Positions 1-9,768 of a DNA stretch of 13,028 bases are shown piece after piece. Positions within the stretch are counted from its first letter, which is position 1. Each line of letters begins with the position of its first letter. This DNA is from Rhizophlyctis rosea. Lineage: Eukaryota > Chytridiomycota > Chytridiomycetes > Rhizophlyctidales > Rhizophlyctidaceae. A model generated the notes under the pieces. It ran no database searches and had not been told where the DNA came from. It worked only from the letters and a program-made list of their open reading frames with translations. The translations under genes were made by a program, and so were the position numbers. The stretch lies in assembly GCA_027596075.1 (NCBI GenBank), contig JADGJC010000634.1:1-13028 (forward strand), in the 5' to 3' direction.

Positions 1-15
1 ATAGTTACTCAGTGA

Positions 16-114
16 GGGGTGTCGTCCCATTCCATTCCCCACTGAGTGTCTTCAAGGGGTGTCGTCCCATTCCATTCCCCACTGAGTGTCTTCAAGGGGT
101 GTCGTCCCATTCCA
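16..114. repeat. 40-bp perfect tandem repeat, about 2.5 copies
   Basis: Two full 40-bp units (16-55 and 56-95) are identical and a third is cut after 19 bp (96-114). Each unit begins GGGGTGTCGTCCCATTCC and ends ACTGAGTGTCTTCAA. The unit length is not a multiple of three, so each copy is read in a different frame and a coding role is unlikely. The array lies 5' of the first visible kinase exon, so it may sit in an intron of that gene or mark a repeat that disrupts it. Perfect identity suggests a young or copy-variable minisatellite, or an assembly artefact at the contig edge. Confidence 0.9.
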
Positions 115-206
115 CCCGCGTTTCTATCACAATCCGCAAGCCGAAGCAATCTGTCCGTGTCACAAAAAAGCGGGAACCAAACTTCTTGTTTGCTTTTACA
201 TGACAG

Positions 207-1239
<1,033 letters not shown>

Positions 1240-2555
1240 GATGGGGGGTGGGCTTGTATTTATGAGCAGGCGGAGTGTTAGAGCGATGGTGGTGGTGGCG
1301 GTGGGTGGGGTCTAGTTTTCGTTGTTTTTTTTTCTTTTTCTATTTTCTGTGTATTGTTTTTTGTTAGTTTTTTGTTTGGGGATTGTTTATAGATTTGGGA
1401 GTATGTGTGGAATGCGGGCGAGGGTGGGTGTGGGGTAGGGTCTATTATTCAGGTTTTTTTTTCTCGTATATGGTTGCCGAGGGTTGTAAAAGAGTGAGGG
1501 TAATCACAAGTTGGATTTTGGTGATGTTGAACGGTTTGGTGTGTGTGTGGATGGTTTGGGTGGTAAATGTTGCGGGATTGTGTCGGTTGGTTGGCATCCC
1601 ATGAAGCATATGATTGGAATGATGCTCAATGGAAGACCTCTAGGGTGGTTTTTACATAAAATGTGGGGCGGTTGACCTCCGTTCCTTTTCTTACCTACAA
1701 GGAATTTGAATTCATTTTGGCCTTGCCGAATGATCTGGGATGGTGTGGGGAAAAATTCGTACAGGGATGGAAGCATCAGTTTTGAAACCCTTGGGAAGTG
1801 GTGAATAGCTCTTGATTTACAGTCAAGCCCCCAGGTCGCGATTCTTTTTGTCGCTCTTCAGCCGTAGTTTCGATGGCGATTTGTCCTTATTTAAGGAGGG
1901 ACTTTGGGGTTGAATTGCCGGTTTGTCTTGCAATTGAAATCTTGAAAACTTTGTGGCGGTGCAAAGCACTGCGCATTGTGTGTGGCCCGCGACACTCCGA
2001 TTCCTTTTGAATAACTATGGATCTTTTGCCTGGTAGGAAGCTTTGGAGTTTGGCTCGTCCATTATCATTAATTAATCTCATATGGTGCTGGGAATTATTG
2101 TAGTTTGTGCAAATGAGGTGGCCGTTCATGTCGTGTTTTGCCGTAATGTGGGAGGTCGTACGGCGTCTGCTCAGCATTTTACTTTTTCCCATGCATTTCC
2201 ATTCTTTGACGAAAGGAAGGAAGTTGTTTGGAGATTGACCGTGACTACCGTCTGTGACAGGTTCACCTATTGCCGAACAGTGGCATTGGCGGACGGCCGT
2301 GTCTGACTTGGGCCAATTCGCGGGCAAATCAATGTCCACAACTATCATGAGTGCTTGATTGTACGAAGTTATTGCACTCGCCCAGCTGGCGCCGTCGGCG
2401 AAGCGACTCAAACGGATGTCCATACAAACTTGCCCGGATACCTTTGCCATATCTTTTTCGACACATCATGAAATGGATAAGTGACATAAAGTCAACTAAT
2501 TTGGCCTCGTCCGGGAAGGACCCGTCCATTGATTTCAGACTGCCACCTTGAAAAC
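1240..2555. other. Intergenic region, G+T-rich at its left end
   Basis: From about 1240 to 1620 the + strand is strikingly poor in C and rich in G and T, with T-tracts at 1326-1333 and 1455-1463. This is probably the 3' UTR and flank of the kinase gene, and it contains the G-quadruplex motif listed separately. The rest is of mixed composition. The longest open frame is on the minus strand (1887-2450, 187 residues). It has no recognisable domain, no convincing composition and no intron-exon logic, so I do not call it a gene. The 17-nt hairpin at 1811-1827 resembles a tRNA anticodon arm, but no tRNA surrounds it. Confidence 0.6.
1416..1440 (+). other. Canonical G-quadruplex motif downstream of the kinase
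   Basis: Five runs of three or more G (1416-1418, 1422-1424, 1426-1428, 1432-1435, 1438-1440) are separated by loops of 3, 1, 3 and 2 nt. This fits the standard G3+N1-7 rule. It lies about 177 nt after the kinase stop on the sense strand, so it could be in the transcript's 3' UTR. A weaker two-tetrad G-rich stretch lies at about 1283-1311. Confidence 0.75.
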
Positions 2556-3146
2556 ATGAAAGTCTCCCTCACAATCGTTACAGCCAGGTTACTGGCAGGC
2601 GTTCACGCCACCACGTACTGGAAGATCGTCCCTCCATCCAACTGCACGTCAGTCTGCAGCGATTTCCCTACCCAACCGGTCCCATCAGCCCCACTTCAAG
2701 ACGCCGCGATCATCACTCAGAACTCCTGGGTGTGCAACTCCACGTTCCTGTCTGTCGCCGACATTTGTTTGCCCTGCGCGGTGGCCCGGAGCGATGCGGC
2801 GATCGCGAACCTCACCGCCACGTGTGCAAAAGTGAAGGAGGATCCGCGGACGATTCCCGGTTCGTATGATGTTGTGAGACAGTGGTTGGATGTGACGGCG
2901 GTTCAGGATGGTGATAGGTAGGTTTATGAGTCTTTTAAATTGGGTTCGCATTCCTTTTCGCTTGATACTGAAGCTTTGCTGTTCTTTGCACGATGCAGTA
3001 GCAGAACCAGCAGCGCGACTTCTGCGCCGTCACCTTCTGGGGCCGCAACGGGAACCTCGAATGGTTCGGATAGGATGTTGCAGATGTTACCTCTCCAGGC
3101 GCTGGGTGCTCTTGGTTTGGTTGCTTTGATTGCAGGGTTGATGTAG
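2556..3146 (+). CDS. Small secreted six-cysteine protein, probably GPI-anchored
   Basis: Exons 2556-2917 and 2999-3146 join across an 81-bp intron (donor GTAGGT, acceptor GCAG) to give 169 residues. Residues 1-18 (MKVSLTIVTARLLAGVHA) look like a signal peptide, though Arg11 in the hydrophobic part is unusual. Six cysteines (30, 34, 60, 71, 74, 90) suggest three disulfides, with spacing C-x3-C-x25-C-x10-C-x2-C-x15-C. N-glycosylation sequons occur at N29, N61 and N85. Exon 2 encodes a Ser/Thr/Ala/Gly/Pro-rich stalk (about 122-146) and a hydrophobic tail (148-169) with no charged residue after it. A plausible GPI cleavage site is near S141-N142-G143. This architecture fits a fungal cell-wall or plasma-membrane surface protein. 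I do not recognise the family. The first ATG of the frame is used; the frame is open further upstream only through a TTG at 2529. Confidence 0.8.
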
Positions 3147-4171
3147 GAAGGGGAGTGTGCCGGGTTGTGCAGGTTGCCGTAGGCGAAAAGGAAGGAGAAA
3201 CAGCTGCGAATAGAGAATATGTACCTAATACGGTACGAAAGATACGCTGGGTAACAAGAATGGGAAGGTTTTGTAGTGGTCGTCGGGGAGATCGCATCGA
3301 TTGAACTAGCGGTCTGGCCGGGGATTACATGGATGGAACTAGCACTATTTAAACCACACAAACATGATATATATTCCGGGCCATGCCAAAGTAGCTCGTT
3401 GTGTATATGAGACGGGGCATCGTGGGCATTGTCACGGCCTCGATGTGAGTGGTCGGGGCTAAGGAAAAAAGAATGAGCGATTGTTGGGTAGTGGAACCCC
3501 ACGTTGTCAATCAGCAAATGAGTTTCCACACTCATGGAAATGAAAGTCCGTCCATTGCAAGGTTTTTCGCTTTGCTTAGCATAGATCAGCTGGCAACTAT
3601 GCTCTGCCAGCGGTTATATGTACTGTGGTGTGATCGCCTTGAACGAGCGACCAAAGACACACGCGAACGTTTTCACTTCCGTTGACGTGACACAAGTAAT
3701 GCAAAAGATTACGACATGTTTCCCTTCAACCCCCTGCAACCGTTGAGGGCTCGATGAAGTTGATTTTATGTAGCCATGGTGGCAAATTCGGTTAGGCTTC
3801 GCAAAATCAGAGGTCCACCGAGCCATCGAAAACTTTATTGTCCAGAAGTTCCAGACATCCGACAGTGAGTGCGAGGCCGTGACCACGGCCGACTGAAACA
3901 ACTCGTTCGTAATTGAATTCCTTTTTATTGATCCGAGGTGACTAATTTGTGTCGGGTCGTGGCATGCGGGCAACGATCGTGGTCACACAACATGAACATG
4001 ATGGAACTGCGGACCAGTCTGTGACCCAAACGATTGTGTTTTGCGCGAACTTGAGGCACATAAAAACCCAATTCCCCAGGCTTGCTCCATTGCCTCTGGT
4101 TCTCAGACCTCAGTGAGCTTCTCCATTGCCCTCCAAAGAATAGCTCGTCAAAAGCAACAGGACACTCAGTA
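3147..4171. other. Intergenic region between two plus-strand genes
   Basis: I see no gene here. The open minus-strand stretch at 2924-3535 runs antisense to exon 2 and the intron of the preceding gene and has no domain. A second minus frame (3614-3973) is equally featureless. A TATA-like CATAAAAA lies at 4060-4067, about 105 bp before the next ATG, and may belong to its promoter. Confidence 0.55.
4060..4067 (+). promoter_or_regulatory. Possible TATA-like element of the membrane-protein gene
   Basis: CATAAAAA is the only TATA-like stretch in the 120 bp upstream of the ATG at 4172. The distance of about 105 bp suits a fungal TATA box, but the match is short and could be chance. Confidence 0.3.
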
Positions 4172-5378
4172 ATGGGTGCAGCGCAAATATGGGAAGAAAA
4201 CAAATCCGCCATCCTCGCCTACATCATCCCCATTCCGATTTGCTTGATTCTGAACTACCCGTTCTGCCATCTCATCATCATACCCCGTCGTCCCAGCCTT
4301 CACACGTCCCTCAAAGCTGGCCTTGGAGTAGGCTTAGCAATATCCGCCCTCGTCAACAACAGCCTCTTTATTGCAGAAGCAGCCCAGAAACGTAATGAAG
4401 GTTTTGACACTTTACCAATCCTCATTGCTGCGTGGTTCTTCCTATGGCTCCGTATCTCCATCTCCGCCTTCGGACCACTAAAAGACCTGCGCCCTCTTAC
4501 CGCACTCTTCCAATCCGTCATCACCCTCCGCACGACCTATGAGTCGCTCTACGCAATGGCATACAAGTCCCCGACATGTTTAGAATGGGTTTATTCCAGG
4601 CTGATGTGGACGGGCATTTTGGGGGGAGTTCTGTTTGAGGACGTACCTCAGTTCGTGCTCTCGCTTGTCTATACACTCAAATTCAACAAATCTGCAACTG
4701 GCATCGGGCTGGCTGTGATTTCATTCGTGAAGACGCTTTGGACGATATACGGATGGACTCAAATACAGAGGAAACAGATGAGGAAGGATGCGGTTTACCA
4801 ATTGTCATTGGAGATCGTGCCTACGTATGTGTGTGCTATTTCAATCAGATGCTTCGTCGACGAGTCACGTAACTATTCTACATTGGCATTTCAGAGAAAC
4901 CCCTCGATTCGCCTACACTACCTTCGTCAACCACGGTTGGATACCCGATCAAGCGTTCACTTTCGTCGTCCAAATGGCACTTGACGGTACTTCCAACGTA
5001 GTGTTTCCGGAAGTTGTCGGAATCCACCGACGGAGACTACGTTATGGTCATGAAGTCGGGACTTCGGTGGAGCAGACATATGCCGCTATATATGAGCGTC
5101 TGGGTAGGGATATGGCAGAGGGTCGGGCGGCTCATTATGGTCACGACGATCCCTTTCTGCAAGAGTTGGTTGAAGGTGCTACGGAACGTCTAGCTGTCAG
5201 CCTGACTGAAGAAGAGAAGAAGAAGCGTGCGGCAGAAAATAGACAGGCAATAGTAGAGGCTGTGCGGGCCGAGATATTTGGCGAAGAGAATGGTGAACTG
5301 GCTGATTTGATGGACGGGTTTAGAGATATGCTGGTTGACATGGCAAGAAGTGGGCAACTTGGCGGTGCGCAGCGATAG
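4172..5378 (+). CDS. Multi-pass membrane protein with EDVPQ motif, unknown family
   Basis: Exons 4172-4824 and 4895-5378 join in frame across a 70-bp intron (GTATGT donor, TTTCAG acceptor) to give 378 residues. The ATG at 4172 is the first in the frame. Likely membrane segments are residues 13-37, 49-68, 82-103, 145-167 and 177-195. The short loop after the first segment carries PRR. Segment 4 contains FEDVPQFVLSLVY (155-167). A conserved acidic-x-PQ inside a helix is reminiscent of membrane families such as the XK-related proteins, but I cannot claim homology. After residue 218 the protein is soluble. It has a short mixed region with FVNHGWIPDQAF, then a charged, helix-prone tail (about 300-370) including LTEEEKKKRAAENRQ that may form a coiled coil. 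I infer an integral membrane protein with a cytosolic C-terminal domain. No enzyme motif is visible. Confidence 0.8.
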
Positions 5379-5476
5379 GCCAGATGCGACTGTGTGCATA
5401 ACCGAGGTTTTTAGGCGACATAACGGGGATCTCAACATCATATATAGTTAGATGGCGGTGAATTTCTAAGGCGGCC

Positions 5477-5491
5477 GGGTGGGCGGGTGGG
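5477..5491 (+). other. Tight G-quadruplex motif inside a GC-rich block
   Basis: Four GGG runs (5477-5479, 5481-5483, 5485-5487, 5489-5491) are separated by single-nucleotide loops (T, C, T), the arrangement known to form very stable parallel quadruplexes. It is embedded between GCGGCC (5471-5476) and GCGGCCGC (5491-5498) in otherwise AT-balanced DNA, about 100 nt after the stop codon of the membrane-protein gene and on its sense strand. Confidence 0.8.
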
Positions 5492-5713
5492 CGGCCGCAT
5501 GGACCTTAGATTTGGTTGACTTCCGAAGCCTCCGGCCATGAAGTTTATCCCCGATAAACGTGTGGCCAAGTCATGTAATCATAAGTGCCAAAAAATATAT
5601 CTTTGAACATTTCCCCAATGGAACAGCAAGGATTGAAGCCTGTGAAGGTTTAGTTTGCGTTCCTTCAAGCCACAATAGAGGAAGAGACAGCTAGAGACAT
5701 ATACTGTGTATAA

Positions 5714-5866
5714 TTAAAGGCCTCGGCCATACGAAATCTTCAACTCATGCACCCTAACCCTAAGCTCCTCCATCTCTTTTTGGTTGTCTTCAAAGTAGGT
5801 TGATATCATATGGTATCTGAAGTAATGGTCGGTCCAATTCCACGGAAATTCTGGAGCTCGTGGGCT
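5714..5866 (-). CDS. Possible C-terminal exon of an unrecognised gene
   Basis: This is a 50-codon minus-strand frame ending at TAA (5714-5716). It has no ATG near its beginning, so it would have to be a last exon. The composition is protein-like: EFPWNWTDHYFRYHM is rich in aromatics, and a charged, helix-prone end (FEDNQKEMEELRVRVHELK) looks like a coiled coil. A CTCCAG sequence just before the AATTTCC at about 5850 could be the acceptor, giving an exon start near 5849. With a donor at GTACAATG near 5927 the frame would extend back into LEWQ, but a TAA lies a few codons further up. No family is recognised. It could be a remnant of a gene or chance. Confidence 0.35.
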   Translation of the reverse strand, partial: SPRAPEFPWNWTDHYFRYHMISTYFEDNQKEMEELRVRVHELKISYGRGL

Positions 5867-5883
5867 TTATCGTGGGCTTTATC
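5860..5883. repeat. 12-bp perfect tandem duplication
   Basis: GTGGGCTTTATC occurs at 5860-5871 and again at 5872-5883. It lies at the upstream edge of the possible minus-strand exon and brings in an in-frame TAA when read in that frame, so it may lie in an intron. Confidence 0.8.
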
Positions 5884-6411
5884 CTTCGTGGCTGTAGAAA
5901 TCGAACATCAATTGACGCATCATTGTACCTTGCCATTCAAGACTTCGTTGGTTGACCAAGAATTACCCATCTGTGGTTGATATTGCAGTATTAAAACACG
6001 GTATAATCATTCAGGCATTTTGTGCGAGAAGTGTGCGTCTGATGTCGGCTGTGCCTTGGCTTTTTGATGACTGCTCCACCAACGCGATCTCCTTCAGCCC
6101 CGTCTCCACGCACAGGCTCCTTCAGCTTCCCTTTCAGCGTCCTTCATCCTCCCCGGAGCGTGCAAGATGTGCCACCAGTCCGATACGGAAGGCTTTGAAG
6201 GCTCAGCCTGATGAACGCAGCAGACACGCACAAGGCTGCCACTGTGCCATCAAACGGCGCCAGAACCTCCGTGTGTCTGCTCCCGGTTGTCTGCATCCAG
6301 GGTTGAGGCCGTCCCATAAAGACAGCGAAAGCTGCCTTCCGGCCCGCTTGCCATGTGCTCTTGCAATCTTCCTCGACACCATATCTATCTCATTGTTTTA
6401 CGATACACACC

Positions 6412-7140
6412 ATGTCCGTCATAGTCCCCGTCCCGACTGACGCAGTCATGAACGGTGCCGGCCGGTTCCTCAAGGCCTTCGCCACCTTCCACGAAAAGTT
6501 GTGGTCGATGCAGCCACTAATCACACTGCGTTTCAGTTACGTCCATTTCAGCACGACCGCGGGTTGACAAATGGTCATTAATACTCGGAAAATCATGGAG
6601 ATGATGCAAGTGATTGGAGGCCTCCACAAACAGCTCAAAGGCCCCACGGCATGGAAGGAGTCGGTCAACATATTGCCAACTGCATCAAACCTCCTTTCCA
6701 TCTTCCAGCAACTGCTAAAGAAGACGGAGACGAGATGCAACTGCTCTTCAACTTCAACCCGGAAGAAGTCATGCGCCTCGACGGACAGAGTATCTTGGAG
6801 TCGAGGAAGGAGGAAGTTAACAACCAGACCCGCCAACGACAACAGAAAGCGTCCTCAATTGATAACTACCGTACAGACTACCTCCTCATGGTGCTCGTGC
6901 GCTACAAGCCCTCCATCAAACTGTACAACTTCTACTACACGTATGGGTACGAAAGTAATACGTCCAATTTTCAGGTATGTTGCGCGCTTCGGCGTGACAT
7001 GGTCTCTTCCCCCAATACCATTCTCATCCTGACCTTCCAACCAGTGGGCCTGCTCCGCTTCTGAGAAGCAAAAGAGGCAACTTGCTGTTGGAGCACGCTG
7101 CAGGGCTAGGTTGGTAGACGAACTGGTCCGCGTTGGATAA
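6412..7140 (+). pseudogene. Gene-like region with interrupted reading frame, unknown product
   Basis: The ATG at 6412 (context ACACCATGTC, A at -3) opens a protein-like frame beginning MSVIVPVPTDAVMNG. The frame reaches TGA at 6565-6567. The same frame resumes at once with an ATG at 6571, also in good context, and continues with helical, leucine-rich sequence (MEMMQVIGGLHKQLKGP, LLSIFQQLLKK) to about 6722. There the coding look passes to the frame one base earlier (from EDGDEMQLLFNFNPEEVM onward), which runs to 6974. A clean 70-bp intron follows (6975-7044, donor GTATGT, acceptor CCAG), and a last exon (7045-7140) adds 31 residues before TAA. The C-terminal part has a charged, Gln-rich stretch and then the aromatic phrase YNFYYTYGYES. 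No family is recognised. Either the gene is a pseudogene, the sequence has errors, or I have missed introns. A pyrimidine-rich acceptor-like site at 6707-6708 keeps the last option open. Translation might simply start at 6571. Confidence 0.5.
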
Positions 7141-7493
7141 GCTGTTATCCAGGCGGCGCTGCAGATCATGAGTGACTTGCGCCCTTTGATAGAATAGTCA
7201 TAACAATACTCCCGACTCGTATCCCACTTGAATACCATCACCAATACATGATAAATCCACGCAGCTCAATCGGACAAGCGTGCAGGCGCCAAATCGTCAC
7301 ATTCAGCAAAAGTGCAACTCCGTTCGTGAGCAATCACTCCTATTAAAGATATCCGCCCACATCATCACATTGGCGGGCCTACCTACTCTAGCATGTTCAT
7401 CCCTCATAAATAGCACAAGTTAATTTTGTTTTCTTCACCTTCCATCCCTGTCGATATGACATTTGCCGAATCTACATCTAAAACATTACCATT
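7141..7493. other. Tail-to-tail intergenic region
   Basis: This is the 353 bp between the stop of the broken plus-strand gene and the stop of the minus-strand dehydrogenase, so it should hold both 3' ends. A small hairpin, GGATAA-GCTG-TTATCC (7135-7150), overlaps the upstream stop codon. The 72-residue plus frame at 7426-7644 runs antisense to the dehydrogenase's last exon and is not a gene. I see nothing else. Confidence 0.6.
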
Positions 7494-9768
7494 CTATTCT
7501 CGACTAATGTCCCGTCCAAAGACGCTCTTCTTCATCCAGTCAAAGATGACCAAAGATCGGTTGCGGAGAGAGAAGAGGCTGTTGAGAGGCAGGTGTGAGC
7601 ATTGCGTGTTCAAGATCGAAAGCAGAGTCGAGTGGACTTCATAAGACTTACTTGTTCAGGTAAGCACTCCGCCAGAAGATGTAAGTGAGCGCGCCGCCAA
7701 TATGGATGTTTCCGGGCAAGTCCGCAATGGCTTTGTCCGAACCAATGTACCTATGAGGAAAAGGAAAATAAGAGTCAAATCCAATAACCTCGATCACCCA
7801 AATCGCCCTCGCGAATGTACATGCACTGAAAAGGGGTATACTTACGCCAAAGCACCAATGTGAGAATACTCGAAAGGCTTGATGCTCGGGTCAATGGATG
7901 CTACAGCACCAGCTGTAGGAGTAGCCCCGGCAGCTTCGACCGCTTGCTGCTTGGTCGCGTCCAGGTGCGCAAGTTGGTTGAGAACGCCGGCGAGGTAGCG
8001 ACCTTGACGAGATGCAACTTGGGCAGTTGGTGCCCATCTGGAGGGTGAACGTCAGCATACAAAACGTTTTGGGCTGGAGGGCTCATATACACTCACTTTG
8101 TGGCAGACGCGTCACCCAAACAGTAGATGCTGTCCGAGCCCTTCACCCGGAGGAATTCATCTACAACGAGACCGCGGCTGTATTGAGATGCAAAGGTGAG
8201 TTAACGGTCTCAGAAAAATAAAAGCTTGCGAACCCCTTGCCCCTACCGTTGGTTTTGCAAAGTTGGGGGGAGCCTCTTGATCAAGTCTTGTACTACTGCT
8301 CGAGGAGCGTTGCCCGTTGCCCATACCAACAAACCTGTCGGGATCGTTAGCACACTCATTCTCGTCCGAAATGCAACATGCAAGCTGCGAACGCATATGC
8401 ATCCCAAAACACCTACCGTAAGGCACATTAACAATCTCCTTCTGCGGGTTCTGTACCACCAACTCCTTCTGCTTGACTTCCTTCACCATCGTGTTGTTTA
8501 AAATTGTCACCTTGTTCTCCGCAAACGTCTTTTCTGTATAGTTGATCAACTCTTTGGAGAACATGGGGAGCACGTGAGGCATGGCTTCGATGAGGGTGAT
8601 TTTGATTTTAGAGGCGAGTTCGGGGTACCAGTGGCCCTGTATAGCGAGATACAGAAGTGGTTAGCTGATGAATGTGAGGAGCGAGCAAAACGGGAACAAC
8701 ATACCAAGTCTTCGATCAGGAAATCGTGGAGTTCGGCCGCGTATTCAACACCTGTAGGTCCGCCACCAACAACCACCATGTGGAGAAGCCGGTCGATCTC
8801 CTCGGTGGGCTGACCAGCAAATGAGGCAGTTTCGATACAATCCATCAAACGTGTCCGGATCTTACGAGCATCCCTGCGAGATCTTAAGTTAATACCGATG
8901 TCCTAAATTTCCTGAACTTGAGTATACGCTAAATTGCGCGATCGCTCACCATGCTTCTTTTAGGAAACACGCGAAATCCTTCACACCAGGAATACCGAAA
9001 GTGGCATTCTCAGCGCCACATGCTACCACCAAGTAGTCGTATGGGATAGTTTGTGACGAAACAGCTCCAACGATTTCAGAGTTGTCTAGCGGATATCAGT
9101 CAGTCCTTGCAATACGTCCACAAACAGTTTTCTCTCATATGCGGAAAGTCTACCTTCAACAGTAATAGTCTTCTTCTCCGGGTCAATATTTCTACATTCT
9201 CCTTCAATGAACATGACTTCGCGCTTCTTGAACCGCGTAATGTAGCGGATGGGCATCATGATACTACGAAGTTCCATTGTTCCGACTGTGCAGCTGTAGG
9301 TAAATGCGATTGTCAGGATCAGGTGCAACGCGGTGTGTGCGGGCTGTATCTAGAACAGATCAAATCACCAACCTAGGTAGGAGGGGAGTGAAGAGGAAGT
9401 AGTTTCGCGGACTGACGACCACGACATTGTAGTTGTCCGTATCAATGTCCTTCAAGATCGAAGTTGCCGCCCAACCAGATCCCAAAATCGCTACCGTTTT
9501 CTTCGTGTGATCCCATTGGAATTGGCTAGGCGGGTGACGAGCATTGTACACCTCTAATAGCGGCGGTCAGGCCACGTCTGTCGCAGAAAGGCACCAACTT
9601 GGGCAACGCCAAAACCCTACCATAGGAAAACCAAGCGAGACCACCGGCGACCACAGTCAAAACTAGTCTACCACCGTTACGACGGAAGAAAGATCTTCGT
9701 GGGGGTTCAGCTATGACAGTTGTGGACATGGAGCGGCGAAGAGTGGTAGTGGTCGCTAGGCGGAGCAT
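7494..9768 (-). CDS. NDE1: Alternative (type II) NADH:ubiquinone oxidoreductase, probably external
   Basis: Eleven exons join in one frame: 9768-9621, 9553-9373, 9293-9154, 9085-8950, 8873-8705, 8636-8417, 8334-8247, 8177-8097, 8037-7846, 7750-7652 and 7578-7494. They give 512 residues; the ten introns are 59-95 bp and all GT...AG. Residues 1-30 are Arg/Ser/Thr-rich like a mitochondrial presequence, followed by one membrane segment (about 34-49). The first Rossmann site is [12 protein letters not shown] (70-81, FAD), then [21 protein letters not shown]. The second is [16 protein letters not shown] (235-250, NADH). [18 protein letters not shown] (the second FAD-contact motif) and [15 protein letters not shown] follow, and the C-terminus is the typical SLRNR...VFGRDISRE. 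The enzyme oxidises NADH and reduces ubiquinone without pumping protons, bypassing complex I. The N-terminal membrane anchor favours the external (intermembrane-space) form over the matrix form. No calcium-binding EF-hand insertion is present. Every key motif is intact. Confidence 0.95.

Larger units (their letters stand above)
5379..6411. other. Mostly non-coding region with a possible minus-strand exon
   Basis: The region holds a G-quadruplex motif (5477-5491), a 12-bp tandem duplication (5860-5883) and a short minus-strand frame (5714-5866), each listed separately. A 162-residue plus frame (5952-6440) overlaps the start of the next gene and has no domain or convincing composition. On the minus strand, about 6170-6395 has a gene-like open stretch of 79 codons (phrases such as TWQAGRKAAFAVFMG and EVLAPFDGTVAAL). 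It has no usable start or clear splice sites. If real, it could be an upstream exon of the same minus-strand gene as 5714-5866. This is conjecture. Confidence 0.4.

Noticed and set aside
16..114. CRISPR-like array
   Set aside because: The units are directly adjoining with no unique spacers and the sequence is eukaryotic. It is a minisatellite.
1811..1827. CTTGA-TTTACAG-TCAAG, shaped like a tRNA anticodon arm (anticodon TAC)
   Set aside because: No T-arm, D-arm or acceptor stem can be formed around it. The downstream GGTCGCGATTC lacks pairing, so there is no tRNA gene.
1887..2450. 187-codon minus-strand open frame
   Set aside because: No recognisable domain, low-information composition and no support from splice sites or neighbours. 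Its length is borderline for chance in 13 kb.
2924..3535. 203-codon minus-strand open frame
   Set aside because: It lies antisense to exon 2 and the intron of the GPI-type gene. The composition is not protein-like.
6170..6395. Minus-strand phrase EVLAPFDGTVAAL as a biotinyl/lipoyl domain
   Set aside because: The attachment-lysine motif is absent and the rest of the frame does not fit the fold. The likeness is one short phrase.
5952..6440. 162-codon plus-strand open frame
   Set aside because: Pro/Ser/Arg-rich translation of a C-rich leader region, overlapping the better ATG at 6412 in another frame. No domain.
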